Assembly: GCA_013425425.1 (NCBI GenBank)
Contig: JACCLJ010000031.1
Location: 1-21,511 of the forward strand
Length of the DNA: 21,511 nucleotides
Direction of reading: 5' to 3'
DNA from: Microcaldota archaeon
GTDB taxonomy: Archaea > Micrarchaeota > Micrarchaeia > Anstonellales > Bilamarchaeaceae
Numbering within the stretch: the first letter of the stretch is position 1; each line of letters starts with the position of its first letter. A program made the position numbers and the translations under genes. Of the stretch, positions 1 through 6,317 are shown piece after piece. The notes under the pieces are model-generated. The model was not told the DNA's origin and searched no databases. It worked only from the letters and a program-made list of their open reading frames with translations.

Positions 1-1
1 A

Positions 2-157
2 GAGCTGGAGGAAGGCGCAAGAGTCGTCGGCCAGGTCGTCGACTGCAAGCCCGAGGATGTAAAAATCGGAGCGAAAGTGGAGAAGATTTTCAGGGTGATA
101 CAGCGCGATGATCCTGAAGGCCTCATACACTACGGGTTCAAGTTCCGGCTCGTATGA
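2..157 (+). CDS. DUF35 OB-fold protein, C-terminal fragment (acyl-CoA/HMG-CoA synthase-associated)
   Basis: This is the last 51 codons of a gene that begins before the window; the frame is open from base 2 to the TGA at 155-157. The visible sequence has the typical C-terminal OB-fold of the DUF35 (Zn-ribbon plus OB-fold) family: an 'EEG..VVG' start, a 'DVKIGAKVE' strand and the closing 'HYGFKFRLV'. In archaea such proteins usually sit beside an acetoacetyl-CoA thiolase and HMG-CoA synthase and bridge them in the mevalonate route to isoprenoid lipids. Those partners would lie upstream of the window, so this role is from family knowledge. The zinc ribbon at the N-terminus is not visible. The stop codon directly abuts the stop of the convergent trpS gene. 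Confidence 0.8.
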   Translation, partial: ELEEGARVVGQVVDCKPEDVKIGAKVEKIFRVIQRDDPEGLIHYGFKFRLV

Positions 158-1279
158 TTAGTAGTGCGTCTCCCACATCTTCTGCGCCAATTTGCCTGTT
201 TTCATATATTTTTCCACGTCAGCGCGCTCCCGCTTCTTCCTGTGCTCTTCGAGGAATTTATTCAGCTTTTCTATCAGAATTGCTTTCAGTTCCCCGGTTA
301 GCAATGCGCCCGAACGATAATCCCCTTCGATTTTTTCCAGCTTTGCATCATCCGGCTCGAAAAGGAGCCTTAGCCACTGGAAGGGAACATCTATCTCGGG
401 ATTGCCGCCTTTCTTGCGGTGCTCCTCGACGCTCGGCTGGCCTCCAGAGAATGCGTATTTGTTTATCTTTTTCGCGATGGTTTTCTCGTCATCATTCAAC
501 CATACCGCCGTATCCGCTATCGAGGCGCTCATCTTCCCGAAGATGCCTGTAAGCGGGGGAAGGAACTTGCTGTGGATCGCTGCGGTCTTTTTGTAACCTA
601 TGGATTCTGCGATGTCCCTCTGGATCCTCCAGTAGGGATCCTGGTCTATGGCGCACGGAATGAGGCATCTCTTCTTCTCGAACATCGTCGGTATGGTCTG
701 GTAAGCCGGATAGAATATCTGCCCGATGTTGGATTCGTTGGTGAAGCCGAATACCGCTTTTGTTGTCGAGAACGTGACGCGCCTTGCGACTTCCAGCACG
801 AGAGGGTAGACGTGGCGGATGTATTCCCTGTCCCTGAATATGAATGTCTTGTCGGGGTTGAAGCCTATGGCCGCAATGTCCCGTATGTTGTCCTCCGCCC
901 ACCCGTCTATCTTGTCCCACCCTGCGTTCCTGTCGAAGACAAACTTCTCGTCATCAGTGATCTCGATGTAAAGGTTCACCCCGTAAACGTCCTGGAGCCA
1001 TTTCGTGAGTATCATAGGGGTGAGATGGCCGATGTGCATTGGGCCGGACGGCTTCCTACCTGTATAAAGGAAAAAACCCCTGCCATTTTCATAATCGTCA
1101 AGAACGAGGTTCAGGTCCCGGTGGGAGAAGTAGAACCCCCGTCTCAGATAGGGATGGAGGTCGCCGGCATGCCGTTTTACCCTTCCCAGAAGGGTTTCGT
1201 CTATCTTCTGCGTGCCGAACTCCTTGATCAGCTTATCGTAATCTATCTTGCCCTCTACTTCCCATGGGGTGACCTTCAT
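158..1279 (-). CDS. trpS: Tryptophanyl-tRNA synthetase, archaeal/eukaryotic type
   Basis: A class I aminoacyl-tRNA synthetase of 373 residues that charges tRNA-Trp in the cytoplasm. The ATP-binding HIGH signature is at residues 82-85 inside 'PSGPMHIGHL', and the KMSKS loop is 'GKMSAS' at about 248-253. The segments 'EITDDEKFVF' (about 106-115) and 'AIDQDPYWRIQRDIA' (about 210-224) are typical of the archaeal/eukaryotic TrpRS group rather than the bacterial one. Length agrees with archaeal enzymes. The ATG at 1279 starts just before the conserved N-terminal helix region. A TATA-like AT-rich stretch lies at about 1295-1308, so the message is probably leaderless or short-leadered. It ends with TAA directly against the stop of the DUF35 gene, with no spacer. 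The gene looks intact. Confidence 0.97.
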   Translation of the reverse strand: MKVTPWEVEGKIDYDKLIKEFGTQKIDETLLGRVKRHAGDLHPYLRRGFYFSHRDLNLVLDDYENGRGFFLYTGRKPSGPMHIGHLTPMILTKWLQDVYGVNLYIEITDDEKFVFDRNAGWDKIDGWAEDNIRDIAAIGFNPDKTFIFRDREYIRHVYPLVLEVARRVTFSTTKAVFGFTNESNIGQIFYPAYQTIPTMFEKKRCLIPCAIDQDPYWRIQRDIAESIGYKKTAAIHSKFLPPLTGIFGKMSASIADTAVWLNDDEKTIAKKINKYAFSGGQPSVEEHRKKGGNPEIDVPFQWLRLLFEPDDAKLEKIEGDYRSGALLTGELKAILIEKLNKFLEEHRKKRERADVEKYMKTGKLAQKMWETHY

Positions 1280-1379
1280 GCTGGTAAAATGCAGCTAAAA
1301 ATTAAAAATATGCGCAACGGCTTTGGCGAGCGGAAATTGTGCCAGCCACCTGATTTTATGGCAATGCTATGCGTAGTAA

Positions 1380-1404
1380 AACAGTATATTTATAAATAAC
1401 TGTT
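1380..1404. promoter_or_regulatory. Inverted repeat flanking a TATA-like element
   Basis: AACAGT at 1380-1385 and ACTGTT at 1399-1404 are exact inverted arms. The 13 bases between them are all A/T and read as a TATA-like box. The element lies between the divergent trpS gene and the unknown gene at 1476. It could be an operator or an upstream promoter for either gene; nothing more can be read from sequence. Confidence 0.4.
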
Positions 1405-1430
1405 GATTTACACATAAAAATCGGCATAAC

Positions 1431-1440
1431 ATATAAATAT
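1431..1440 (+). promoter_or_regulatory. TATA box for the gene at 1476
   Basis: The stretch ATATAAATAT lies about 40 bases before the ATG at 1476. Archaeal transcription normally begins 22-27 bases after the box centre, which would be near 1458-1463. That falls after the upstream in-frame ATG at 1455 and just before the Shine-Dalgarno GGAGGTG at 1463-1469, supporting 1476 as the start. Confidence 0.55.
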
Positions 1441-1475
1441 CACATCTGCTGTTAATGATAACGGAGGTGGAGGAT

Positions 1476-1832
1476 ATGTTCGGCGCGATAAAATCGATTT
1501 TCATGAACAGGGGGGACGAGATTGAGTTTTGTGATGGAACGGATGAGGCCAAAAGAAGGCTGACCCAGCTTACATATGAGCTGGAAACCGCAAGCACGCT
1601 CATACGGGATGACGGAAGCTCGACAAGACACGCAGCAGTCGTGGCTGCAGCCCTGAAGATAAGAAACCTTCTCTCGCAGGATAGCCTGCCGCTTACGAAT
1701 GTGGAGAAGGTTGAGATAACAAAGCTCATCAACAGGGCGAAAGTGAGGACGTTCCTGGCGGGTACTCCCGCGGGTTATGAGACGTTCAGGGTGCTTGACA
1801 CCGTCTCGGAGGATGTGCGGAAGCACTTCTAG
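1476..1832 (+). CDS. Hypothetical protein, 118 aa, predicted helical
   Basis: I do not recognise this protein. The frame extends to an ATG at 1455, but a strong Shine-Dalgarno sequence GGAGGTG (1463-1469) sits 6 bases before the ATG at 1476, and the TATA box at 1431-1440 would place the transcript start after 1455. The protein has 118 residues, no membrane segment, no cysteine cluster and no nucleotide-binding motif. After a short N-terminus (MFGAIKSIF) it is rich in helix-forming charged and aliphatic residues, with a conserved-looking patch 'RHAAVVAAALKIRNLL' and a C-terminus 'FRVLDTVSEDVRKHF'. It is 22 bases upstream of the ACT-domain gene in the same direction, so the two are probably co-transcribed; a link to amino-acid sensing is only a guess. 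Confidence 0.72.
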   Translation: MFGAIKSIFMNRGDEIEFCDGTDEAKRRLTQLTYELETASTLIRDDGSSTRHAAVVAAALKIRNLLSQDSLPLTNVEKVEITKLINRAKVRTFLAGTPAGYETFRVLDTVSEDVRKHF

Positions 1833-1854
1833 AATATTTATCTCGGTGATACCT

Positions 1855-2259
1855 ATGAAGCCAGTTGTAGTTGTGACGGATGACCGGCCCGGTTTGCTCG
1901 GGGATATATCGTATATACTGAGCAAATCAGGCATAGCTATAGATGGAGTAGACGTAGACCTTATCGGAAGCAAGACGATCCTGTCGATTTCAGTAAGAGA
2001 TCCCAAGAAGGCGAAAGGCGTGCTGGAGAACAATGGCTACAGCGCCATGGAGCTGGATGCAATAGTGATAAAGGTCACGGACAGGCTGAAAAGCTTCGCC
2101 GAAATCCTCCGGATGCTGGAAAAGAAGAAGGTCCACGTTGAGGACTACTCTGAGATAACCTCGGATGACAATAACGGTATTTTCGCGCTTACGGTCAACA
2201 AGAAAAGGAAGGCTTCAAGGCTGCTTGGGGATTTCATGGTCGGAAGCATACCCGGATGA
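1855..2259 (+). CDS. Tandem ACT-domain protein
   Basis: A cytoplasmic protein of 134 residues made of two ACT-like halves, about residues 1-67 and 68-134. The first carries the classic ACT opening 'VVTDDRPGLLGDISYILSKSGI', with the Gly-Leu-Leu-Gly turn before helix 1. The second begins at 'AIVIKVTDRLKSFAEILRMLEKKKV' and ends in a strand-rich 'GIFALTV'. ACT domains bind amino acids or other small ligands and usually regulate metabolic enzymes; stand-alone tandem ACT proteins are known in archaea, mostly without an assigned ligand. There is no catalytic domain. I chose the ATG at 1855 because GGTGAT at 1845-1850 is well placed before it and the longer frame from 1777 adds 26 residues overlapping the preceding gene. 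Probably in an operon with the 1476 gene. Confidence 0.85.
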   Translation: MKPVVVVTDDRPGLLGDISYILSKSGIAIDGVDVDLIGSKTILSISVRDPKKAKGVLENNGYSAMELDAIVIKVTDRLKSFAEILRMLEKKKVHVEDYSEITSDDNNGIFALTVNKKRKASRLLGDFMVGSIPG

Positions 2260-2296
2260 AGCTGCTTTTTTTATTTACTTCTTTACATTTTTAGCA
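2260..2296 (+). terminator. T-rich transcription terminator after the ACT gene
   Basis: Directly after the stop at 2259 the + strand has a run of seven T followed by further T-rich stretches (about 2268-2292). Archaeal RNA polymerase terminates on such oligo-T tracts without a hairpin. No stem-loop is visible. Confidence 0.5.
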
Positions 2297-2299
2297 ACA

Positions 2300-2307
2300 T
2301 TTATAAA
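2300..2307 (+). promoter_or_regulatory. TATA box of the putative lipoprotein gene (leaderless)
   Basis: TTTATAAA is centred about 27 bases before the ATG at 2331. That spacing places transcription initiation at or next to the ATG, and no Shine-Dalgarno sequence is present, so the message is predicted to be leaderless. Confidence 0.6.
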
Positions 2308-2330
2308 GTCTTTTGTATACTATTCTAGCT

Positions 2331-4199
2331 ATGAAAAGGCACATTAATGATAATGAAAGGGGAAATGTAGCTGAGTCCAAGAGGCCAGCGAAGTCTGTTT
2401 TTGGCAAATATGCTGATACTGCAAAGACGGTAGCGAGATACGCAGTTTTGCCGGTTGCACTTGCTTTGGCAGGGTGTGCTGGGAAGAACGCAGAGGTAAA
2501 GAGTGCAAAGGATACTAAGATGGCGAGTGCTGTTGAAGTGGCAGGAAAAAAGGCTGGCTATGATTCGGAACAGAAAAAAATGGAGGAGAAAATTGATGCT
2601 TTCCTTAAATCGGCAATCGCAGGCACTGTGTATGTTGCGCTGAATGTGCCAGAAAATTTATTGGAAGGAACTAAACTAATGCTGAATACTGAATTAGCAA
2701 GTTGCAGGGAACAGAACAAGAATAGCTGTGAAATCAAAGTTAAAGAAAACTCAACATTGCTGCATCTGGAAATTAATAATGAATACAAAGATTATGTCGA
2801 ACTGAAAGTAGCTAAAGTGGATAAAAAGGGGATTTATCTAGACTTTAACATGAGCGCAATGGGTGAAGAAGTTAATAATGTAGACTACACCTATCTCAAA
2901 GAAGGAGAAAAAGTAGTTGCAAAAGTGCCGAGACTCAAATATTACCGGGTAAACTTCGATGGTGGCGTTGCTGGTATTTTGGCTGACGGGACAGAAGTGC
3001 CTCTTGGTAACAAAATAGCAGTGCCTGAACATCAGGAAGAAATGAGCCCGCTGATGGTTGCTGTTCTTGCTGACGGAAGCAAAATGGAAATAGATGATAT
3101 TCGCGTGCTTGAAATTCTGGAACAGATACTTAGTATTGTTGGTGCTGAGAAAGCAGAAGCAAAAGCTTCTGAAAAAGAAGGCGAAGCGACACTCGTTCTG
3201 CAGATGAATTCTGAGGAAGGATACGGGGAAATGAAGATGAAATTAGAGAAGAAAACTCTAGAAGCTAAAGCAATTTCGGGATACGGAGAGATGAAGATGA
3301 AACTGGAAAAGAAAGTCATGAAACCTAAAAGCATGTATTCCGCCTTCGTTTCCAGCGATAGTAACATCTTATCAGTCAAGAAAGGAGATGAGGTATTAAC
3401 TATTAACTCGGCAGATGAAAAAACTGGTTTCGTAACATTAACGGTAAAGGACATAGATTCCAAGGGAATAATCATTGGAATGTACTCTGAAGTTTTTATG
3501 TCAGAACCGGCAACAGGTGAATGGAGGCTTAACTACGACGGAACCGTAGAGACCGTATCAATATCTGATGGAGCATCCGCTAGCGAAGCAAAACAGTTGA
3601 TAAAGGATGTTTTCGACATCGTCAGTTTCCAAACAAAGCCCGGAAAAGAAGGCGAAGCGACACTCGTTCTGCAGATGAATTCTGAAGAAGGATATGGAGA
3701 GATGAAGATGGTGAAAAAGATGATGGTTGCAGATCTAGAAGCAATTTCGGGATACGAAGAGATGAAGATTATTCCAAGAGCCCATGCATTGATTCCCTGT
3801 ATATTCGAGAAAGCGAAATGTATGAACAATGCCTATGAAGGAGATGTCTTACTAGAAATTCAGAGTCTAGGTGGGTCTGGAGCATTTGAAGCGTCTGGCG
3901 TAAGTTCGATAGATATCGAAAAGGTTGGAGAGAAAGAGGTCGAACTCAAAGTTAATATGCTGGGAGAAAAACCAGATGCCCACGTTACATTAAAATACGG
4001 AAAAACAAAGAAAATAGGCGATAAACAGAAACTCAAAGTAACTGCAAATAAGACAGATGAAGAGGGCCAGGTTAAAATAACGATTAAAGAACCGGACAAT
4101 TATGTTCCTAAAATGCTGGAAAAGGAAGTTCTTGAGATGAAACAACTGCAACCTCAGCCTCTTTATGGAGAGCCTGAAGAAAAAAAGTTGGCAAAATAG
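2331..4199 (+). CDS. Putative secreted lipoprotein with three repeated beta-type domains
   Basis: I do not recognise the family. The ATG at 2331 fits a leaderless start 24-31 bases after a TATA box; a TTG six codons upstream is less likely. The 622-residue product has a hydrophilic, basic N-terminus, a short hydrophobic segment (about 38-48) and a lipobox-like L46-A-G-C49, so it is probably exported and anchored through Cys49. Three regions resemble each other: 'VELKVAKVDKKGIYLDFN' then 'YYRVNFDGG' (about 125-230), 'VTLTVKDIDSKGIIIGMY' then 'EWRLNYDGT' (about 335-430), and about 490-600. The first and third begin with a cysteine pair (C125/C133 and C490/C497). Two Met-rich linkers with GYGEMKM motifs join them. 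The gene is more A/T-rich in codon choice than most of the window, which hints at recent acquisition. T-rich sequence follows the stop. Confidence 0.8.
   Translation: MKRHINDNERGNVAESKRPAKSVFGKYADTAKTVARYAVLPVALALAGCAGKNAEVKSAKDTKMASAVEVAGKKAGYDSEQKKMEEKIDAFLKSAIAGTVYVALNVPENLLEGTKLMLNTELASCREQNKNSCEIKVKENSTLLHLEINNEYKDYVELKVAKVDKKGIYLDFNMSAMGEEVNNVDYTYLKEGEKVVAKVPRLKYYRVNFDGGVAGILADGTEVPLGNKIAVPEHQEEMSPLMVAVLADGSKMEIDDIRVLEILEQILSIVGAEKAEAKASEKEGEATLVLQMNSEEGYGEMKMKLEKKTLEAKAISGYGEMKMKLEKKVMKPKSMYSAFVSSDSNILSVKKGDEVLTINSADEKTGFVTLTVKDIDSKGIIIGMYSEVFMSEPATGEWRLNYDGTVETVSISDGASASEAKQLIKDVFDIVSFQTKPGKEGEATLVLQMNSEEGYGEMKMVKKMMVADLEAISGYEEMKIIPRAHALIPCIFEKAKCMNNAYEGDVLLEIQSLGGSGAFEASGVSSIDIEKVGEKEVELKVNMLGEKPDAHVTLKYGKTKKIGDKQKLKVTANKTDEEGQVKITIKEPDNYVPKMLEKEVLEMKQLQPQPLYGEPEEKKLAK
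3174..3297 (+). repeat. Intragenic duplication, copy A
   Basis: This block is repeated 471 bases downstream at 3645-3768. About the first 41 bases are identical, then identity drops to synonymous and a few non-synonymous changes, and the segment encoding AISGY returns at the same distance. It encodes KEGEATLVLQ, then a GYGEMKM motif at residues 297-303 and a second one 20 residues later (317-323). Confidence 0.9.
3645..3768 (+). repeat. Intragenic duplication, copy B
   Basis: Second copy of the block at 3174-3297, in the same frame. It encodes KEGEATLVLQ from residue 439, one GYGEMKM motif and a diverged GYEEMKI. The spacing between the conserved ends is the same in both copies although the middle differs. 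Confidence 0.9.
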
Positions 4200-4233
4200 A
4201 ATAATTTCTCTTTTTTATTTTATCTTATTCTAC
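4200..4233 (+). terminator. T-rich terminator between convergent genes
   Basis: Only 34 bases separate the stop of the putative lipoprotein gene from the stop of the convergent gene at 4234. The + strand has a run of six T and further T-rich sequence, as expected for archaeal termination of the + transcript. No hairpin is seen. Confidence 0.45.
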
Positions 4234-4677
4234 CTAGAGTTTGGAAACATAGATGCCGTTTTCCTGCCTGAAGTAGACATCGCCAACCGGCATCCCTTTA
4301 GGATCGACATACGGCATTTCCGTGCAGCCGTACAAAAGATTGAATATGTAGCCCAGATTGTCCGCAACTTCAAGGTTAGTGGCAGCAGGCTGAACGGCTC
4401 TTAGGACATAGTCTGCACCTTTTTTCTGCCACTCTTCCGCGATGATCGTCAGGGGGGTTTTATTACCATCAACTGTAAGGAACGATAGTTTCTGAACCAA
4501 TTCCCCAAGCACGTGCACAGAAAGCCGAAGACTCTGCGGAATCGGGTTCTTGATATCTGGGTCCGCTTTCATCCTGTCCAATGCCCGCTGTATCCTATTA
4601 TTGGCCTTGCTGAATTTCCTCTTCGAAAATTCTTCAGATGACCTGAAGAAACAATACGCCTTACCCTGTTTATTCAT
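4234..4677 (-). CDS. Hypothetical protein, 147 aa
   Basis: I do not recognise this protein. It has 147 residues, no signal peptide and no membrane segment. The N-terminal third is basic and helical (a run of Lys/Arg around 19-36), the centre has 'LSVHVLGELVQKLSFLTVDG', and the C-terminus is strand-like ('GDVYFRQENGIYVSKL'). The pattern is that of a small soluble alpha/beta protein. On the minus strand a TATA-like element lies at about 4691-4700, some 18-23 bases before the ATG, with no Shine-Dalgarno sequence, so it may be leaderless. It is convergent with the putative lipoprotein gene and has no same-strand partner close by except ftsZ upstream, which is separated by a terminator-like tract. 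It shares the A/T-leaning codon use of the lipoprotein gene. Confidence 0.68.
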   Translation of the reverse strand: MNKQGKAYCFFRSSEEFSKRKFSKANNRIQRALDRMKADPDIKNPIPQSLRLSVHVLGELVQKLSFLTVDGNKTPLTIIAEEWQKKGADYVLRAVQPAATNLEVADNLGYIFNLLYGCTEMPYVDPKGMPVGDVYFRQENGIYVSKL

Positions 4678-4750
4678 AGAATTATTGAGCGTGCAACAGT
4701 TTTTAATACTAACTATAACTGCTAGGGGTGATTGCTGGGCTCGTGTAAAT

Positions 4751-4791
4751 AAGAAGGATAAAATAAGAAAAAGAAAGAAAAAAAGAAAAAA
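4751..4791 (-). terminator. Polypyrimidine/T-rich terminator of ftsZ
   Basis: On the plus strand this is an almost uninterrupted purine tract; read as the ftsZ transcript it is a T-rich polypyrimidine run starting 2 bases after the ftsZ stop. This is the usual form of an archaeal intrinsic terminator. No stem-loop precedes it. Confidence 0.6.
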
Positions 4792-4792
4792 T

Positions 4793-5875
4793 TCAGCCGA
4801 GGATTTCGAGGTCCTCGCCGTATTGCGGAAGGCCGCTCGATTCTTCTTCTATTGAGAAGTTGCCGCCTGCAACCGATGCTCCCTTTACGCCGGTCACGAT
4901 TGCGACTATCTCGAGTTTGCCTTCGTAGTTGTTCATTATCCTTGCGCCCCACTTGACATTCGCTTCGGAGTCCATCTTTTCAGTGATGATTTCTCCTGCC
5001 TTTATTGCATCTCCCAGAGTCAAGTCAGAGCCGCCGGATATGTGGATGAGCGCTCCCTTTGCCCCTTCGAAGTCGACGTCGAGAAGCTTGTTCTTTATGA
5101 CGCCCTCGGCAGCTGCGCGCACCTTATCGTTGCCCTTGCCCTCGCCTACTGCGATGAATCCTACGCCACCGCCCTCCATGATTGCGCGTACGTCCGCGAA
5201 GTCGATGTTGATAAGCGATGGTTGGGTGATCGTCCATACGAGGCCGGAAATTGCCCTCGAAAGAATCTCATCTGCAACAGAGAATGCCTCTGCCATCGGG
5301 AGGTTCGGGACCAATTGCACGAGCCTGTTGTTATCAAGTATAATAACGGAGTCGCAGGATTTCTTCAGAAGCTTGATGCCCTCGTCTGCCTTCTTCTTCC
5401 TTGCCCTTTCAAGAGCGAATGGGTAGGTCACCATCGATACGACGATCGCCCCCTGCTCTTTTGCGATGCTCGCCACGACAGGCGCAGCTCCGCCACCCGT
5501 TCCGCCGCCCATACCGGCGCATATGAACACGAGGTGTGCTCCTTCAAGCTCTTTCTCTATCATCGGCCTGTCGACTTCCGCGGATTTTGCACCGATTTCC
5601 GGATAGCCTCCTGCACCCAAGCCCTTCGTGACACTCCGGCCTATAAGGACCTTCTTCGCCCTTTCATGGACGATGTTCAGGTGCTGCTTATCCGTGTTGA
5701 TAGCAACAAGCTCAGTGCCCTTGACCCCGGATTTTATCAATCGGTTAATGGTGTTGTTTCCAGCACCGCCGACTCCGACAGTCACGATTTTAATCGATTC
5801 GGAACTCAAAGATTCCGCGCTCTTCTCTTCAGTGGAGGTTGTTTCCCCCATAACGGATTTTACCAAATCTTCCAT
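4793..5875 (-). CDS. ftsZ: Cell division GTPase FtsZ
   Basis: Tubulin-like GTPase that polymerises into the division ring at midcell. Using the ATG at 5875 the protein has 360 residues. The nucleotide-binding start 'GVGGAGNNTINRL' is at about 34-46, the tubulin signature GGGTGGG at 123-129, and the catalytic T7 loop N-I-D-F-A-D at 223-228, so GTP binding and hydrolysis look intact. The C-terminal tail after the core is short and acidic and ends in 'DLEILG'. A GTG at 5884 would add three residues, but it lies inside the Shine-Dalgarno sequence AGGTGA, which is ideally spaced for the ATG at 5875. I cannot say whether it belongs to the archaeal FtsZ1 or FtsZ2 group. It stands alone, followed by a T-rich terminator. 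Confidence 0.96.
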   Translation of the reverse strand: MEDLVKSVMGETTSTEEKSAESLSSESIKIVTVGVGGAGNNTINRLIKSGVKGTELVAINTDKQHLNIVHERAKKVLIGRSVTKGLGAGGYPEIGAKSAEVDRPMIEKELEGAHLVFICAGMGGGTGGGAAPVVASIAKEQGAIVVSMVTYPFALERARKKKADEGIKLLKKSCDSVIILDNNRLVQLVPNLPMAEAFSVADEILSRAISGLVWTITQPSLINIDFADVRAIMEGGGVGFIAVGEGKGNDKVRAAAEGVIKNKLLDVDFEGAKGALIHISGGSDLTLGDAIKAGEIITEKMDSEANVKWGARIMNNYEGKLEIVAIVTGVKGASVAGGNFSIEEESSGLPQYGEDLEILG

Positions 5876-5906
5876 AGTTTTCACCTGGTCACCATACTCC
5901 CCCAGG

Positions 5907-5932
5907 GATAAAATGCATGCGAATATTTTATC
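5907..5932 (-). promoter_or_regulatory. ftsZ promoter region with inverted repeat
   Basis: GATAAAAT at 5907-5914 and ATTTTATC at 5925-5932 are perfect inverted arms with a 10-base spacer. Read on the minus strand, the distal arm gives a TATA-like box about 50 bases before the ftsZ ATG, leaving a short leader that contains the AGGTGA ribosome-binding site. The symmetry may be an operator or simply two TATA-like boxes. Confidence 0.45.
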
Positions 5933-5969
5933 TCATTGGGAGGCAAGTACTACCTCGGCATTTTGCGCT

Positions 5970-5977
5970 TTAAATAG
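5970..5977 (+). promoter_or_regulatory. TATA-like box upstream of a possible small ORF and vapBC
   Basis: TTTAAATA is centred about 27 bases before an ATG at 6001, the spacing of a leaderless promoter. It is too far from the VapB start at 6099 to be its own leaderless promoter, but could drive a longer transcript covering vapBC. A 7-bp hairpin (5984-5990 with 5995-6001, loop TCGG) lies between the box and the ATG. Confidence 0.35.
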
Positions 5978-6000
5978 ATTTGCTTTTTCTTCGGAGAAAA

Positions 6001-6105
6001 ATGAACGCTACTTTTGCTGGAATACAACAGCAGCCCAGGGTCAGAGGGAAAAAAGTAAATACATTTATTAAATGTATTGCAGAAGAAAGTTCGATCCCAT
6101 GGTAA
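6001..6105 (+). CDS. Possible 34-residue small ORF upstream of vapB
   Basis: An ATG at 6001, at leaderless distance from the TATA-like box 5970-5977, opens a frame of 34 codons ending in TAA at 6103-6105. The product is basic in the middle ('PRVRGKKV') and ends in Trp. It overlaps the VapB start by 7 bases in another frame and runs through the palindrome at 6058-6078. It could be a translated leader coupled to the antitoxin or chance; there is no family evidence. Confidence 0.22.
   Translation: MNATFAGIQQQPRVRGKKVNTFIKCIAEESSIPW
6058..6078. promoter_or_regulatory. Palindromic operator over the vapBC core promoter
   Basis: AATACATTT at 6058-6066 and AAATGTATT at 6070-6078 are perfect 9-bp inverted arms around the trinucleotide ATT. 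The centre contains a TATA-like box (ATTTATTAAAT) about 27-30 bases before the VapB ATG at 6099, so the palindrome covers the core promoter. VapB antitoxins commonly bind such palindromes to repress their own operon; this is the obvious candidate site here. Confidence 0.65.
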
Positions 6106-6317
6106 AAGTCATCACAATAATGGATGACGTCTATGCAGACCTGTACAGGCTGAAGAGAGCAAAAGGACTGAGTTTCACGGGGGCAATCCGCTATCTTCTG
6201 AAGGAAGCGGGGGATGAGAAGAAGCAGATTCTCGCATTCGCAGGAAGCATAGACGCCGGCGAGGTCGACAGGCGCGCAGAGGGATACGCGAGAAGGGAGA
6301 GGGTGCTGGTGAGATAG
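6099..6317 (+). CDS. vapB: VapB-type antitoxin
   Basis: Small protein of 72 residues that begins 'VKVITIMDDVYADLYRLKRAKGLSF', the ribbon-helix-type N-terminus of the archaeal VapB antitoxin family (formerly DUF217). The N-terminal half would bind operator DNA, and the charged C-terminus (about 45-72) would wrap the toxin. It immediately precedes the PIN-domain toxin, with the stop TAG overlapping the toxin GTG by one base, so the pair is translationally coupled. I chose the ATG at 6099 because the family starts there and it lies 27-30 bases after the TATA element; an in-frame ATG at 6072 lies inside the operator palindrome. The pair probably represses its own transcription through that palindrome. 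Confidence 0.85.
   Translation: MVKVITIMDDVYADLYRLKRAKGLSFTGAIRYLLKEAGDEKKQILAFAGSIDAGEVDRRAEGYARRERVLVR

Noticed and set aside
419..1399. Long plus-strand open frame opposite trpS
   Set aside because: It is a mirror of trpS caused by codon bias; the minus-strand frame has all TrpRS motifs and this one has none.
2313..2330. TTG start for the putative lipoprotein
   Set aside because: It lies only about 9 bases after the TATA box, upstream of where transcription should begin.
2331..4677. Mobile element or prophage
   Set aside because: No transposase, integrase, terminal repeats or target duplication could be found; only codon bias differs.
5876..5884. GTG as the ftsZ start
   Set aside because: The GTG is part of the AGGTGA ribosome-binding site that serves the ATG at 5875.
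5042..5911. 289-codon plus-strand open frame opposite ftsZ
   Set aside because: Antisense shadow of ftsZ; no domain or promoter/start support.
6072..6098. Upstream ATG as start of VapB
   Set aside because: It lies inside the operator palindrome and core promoter; the family N-terminus begins at the ATG at 6099.
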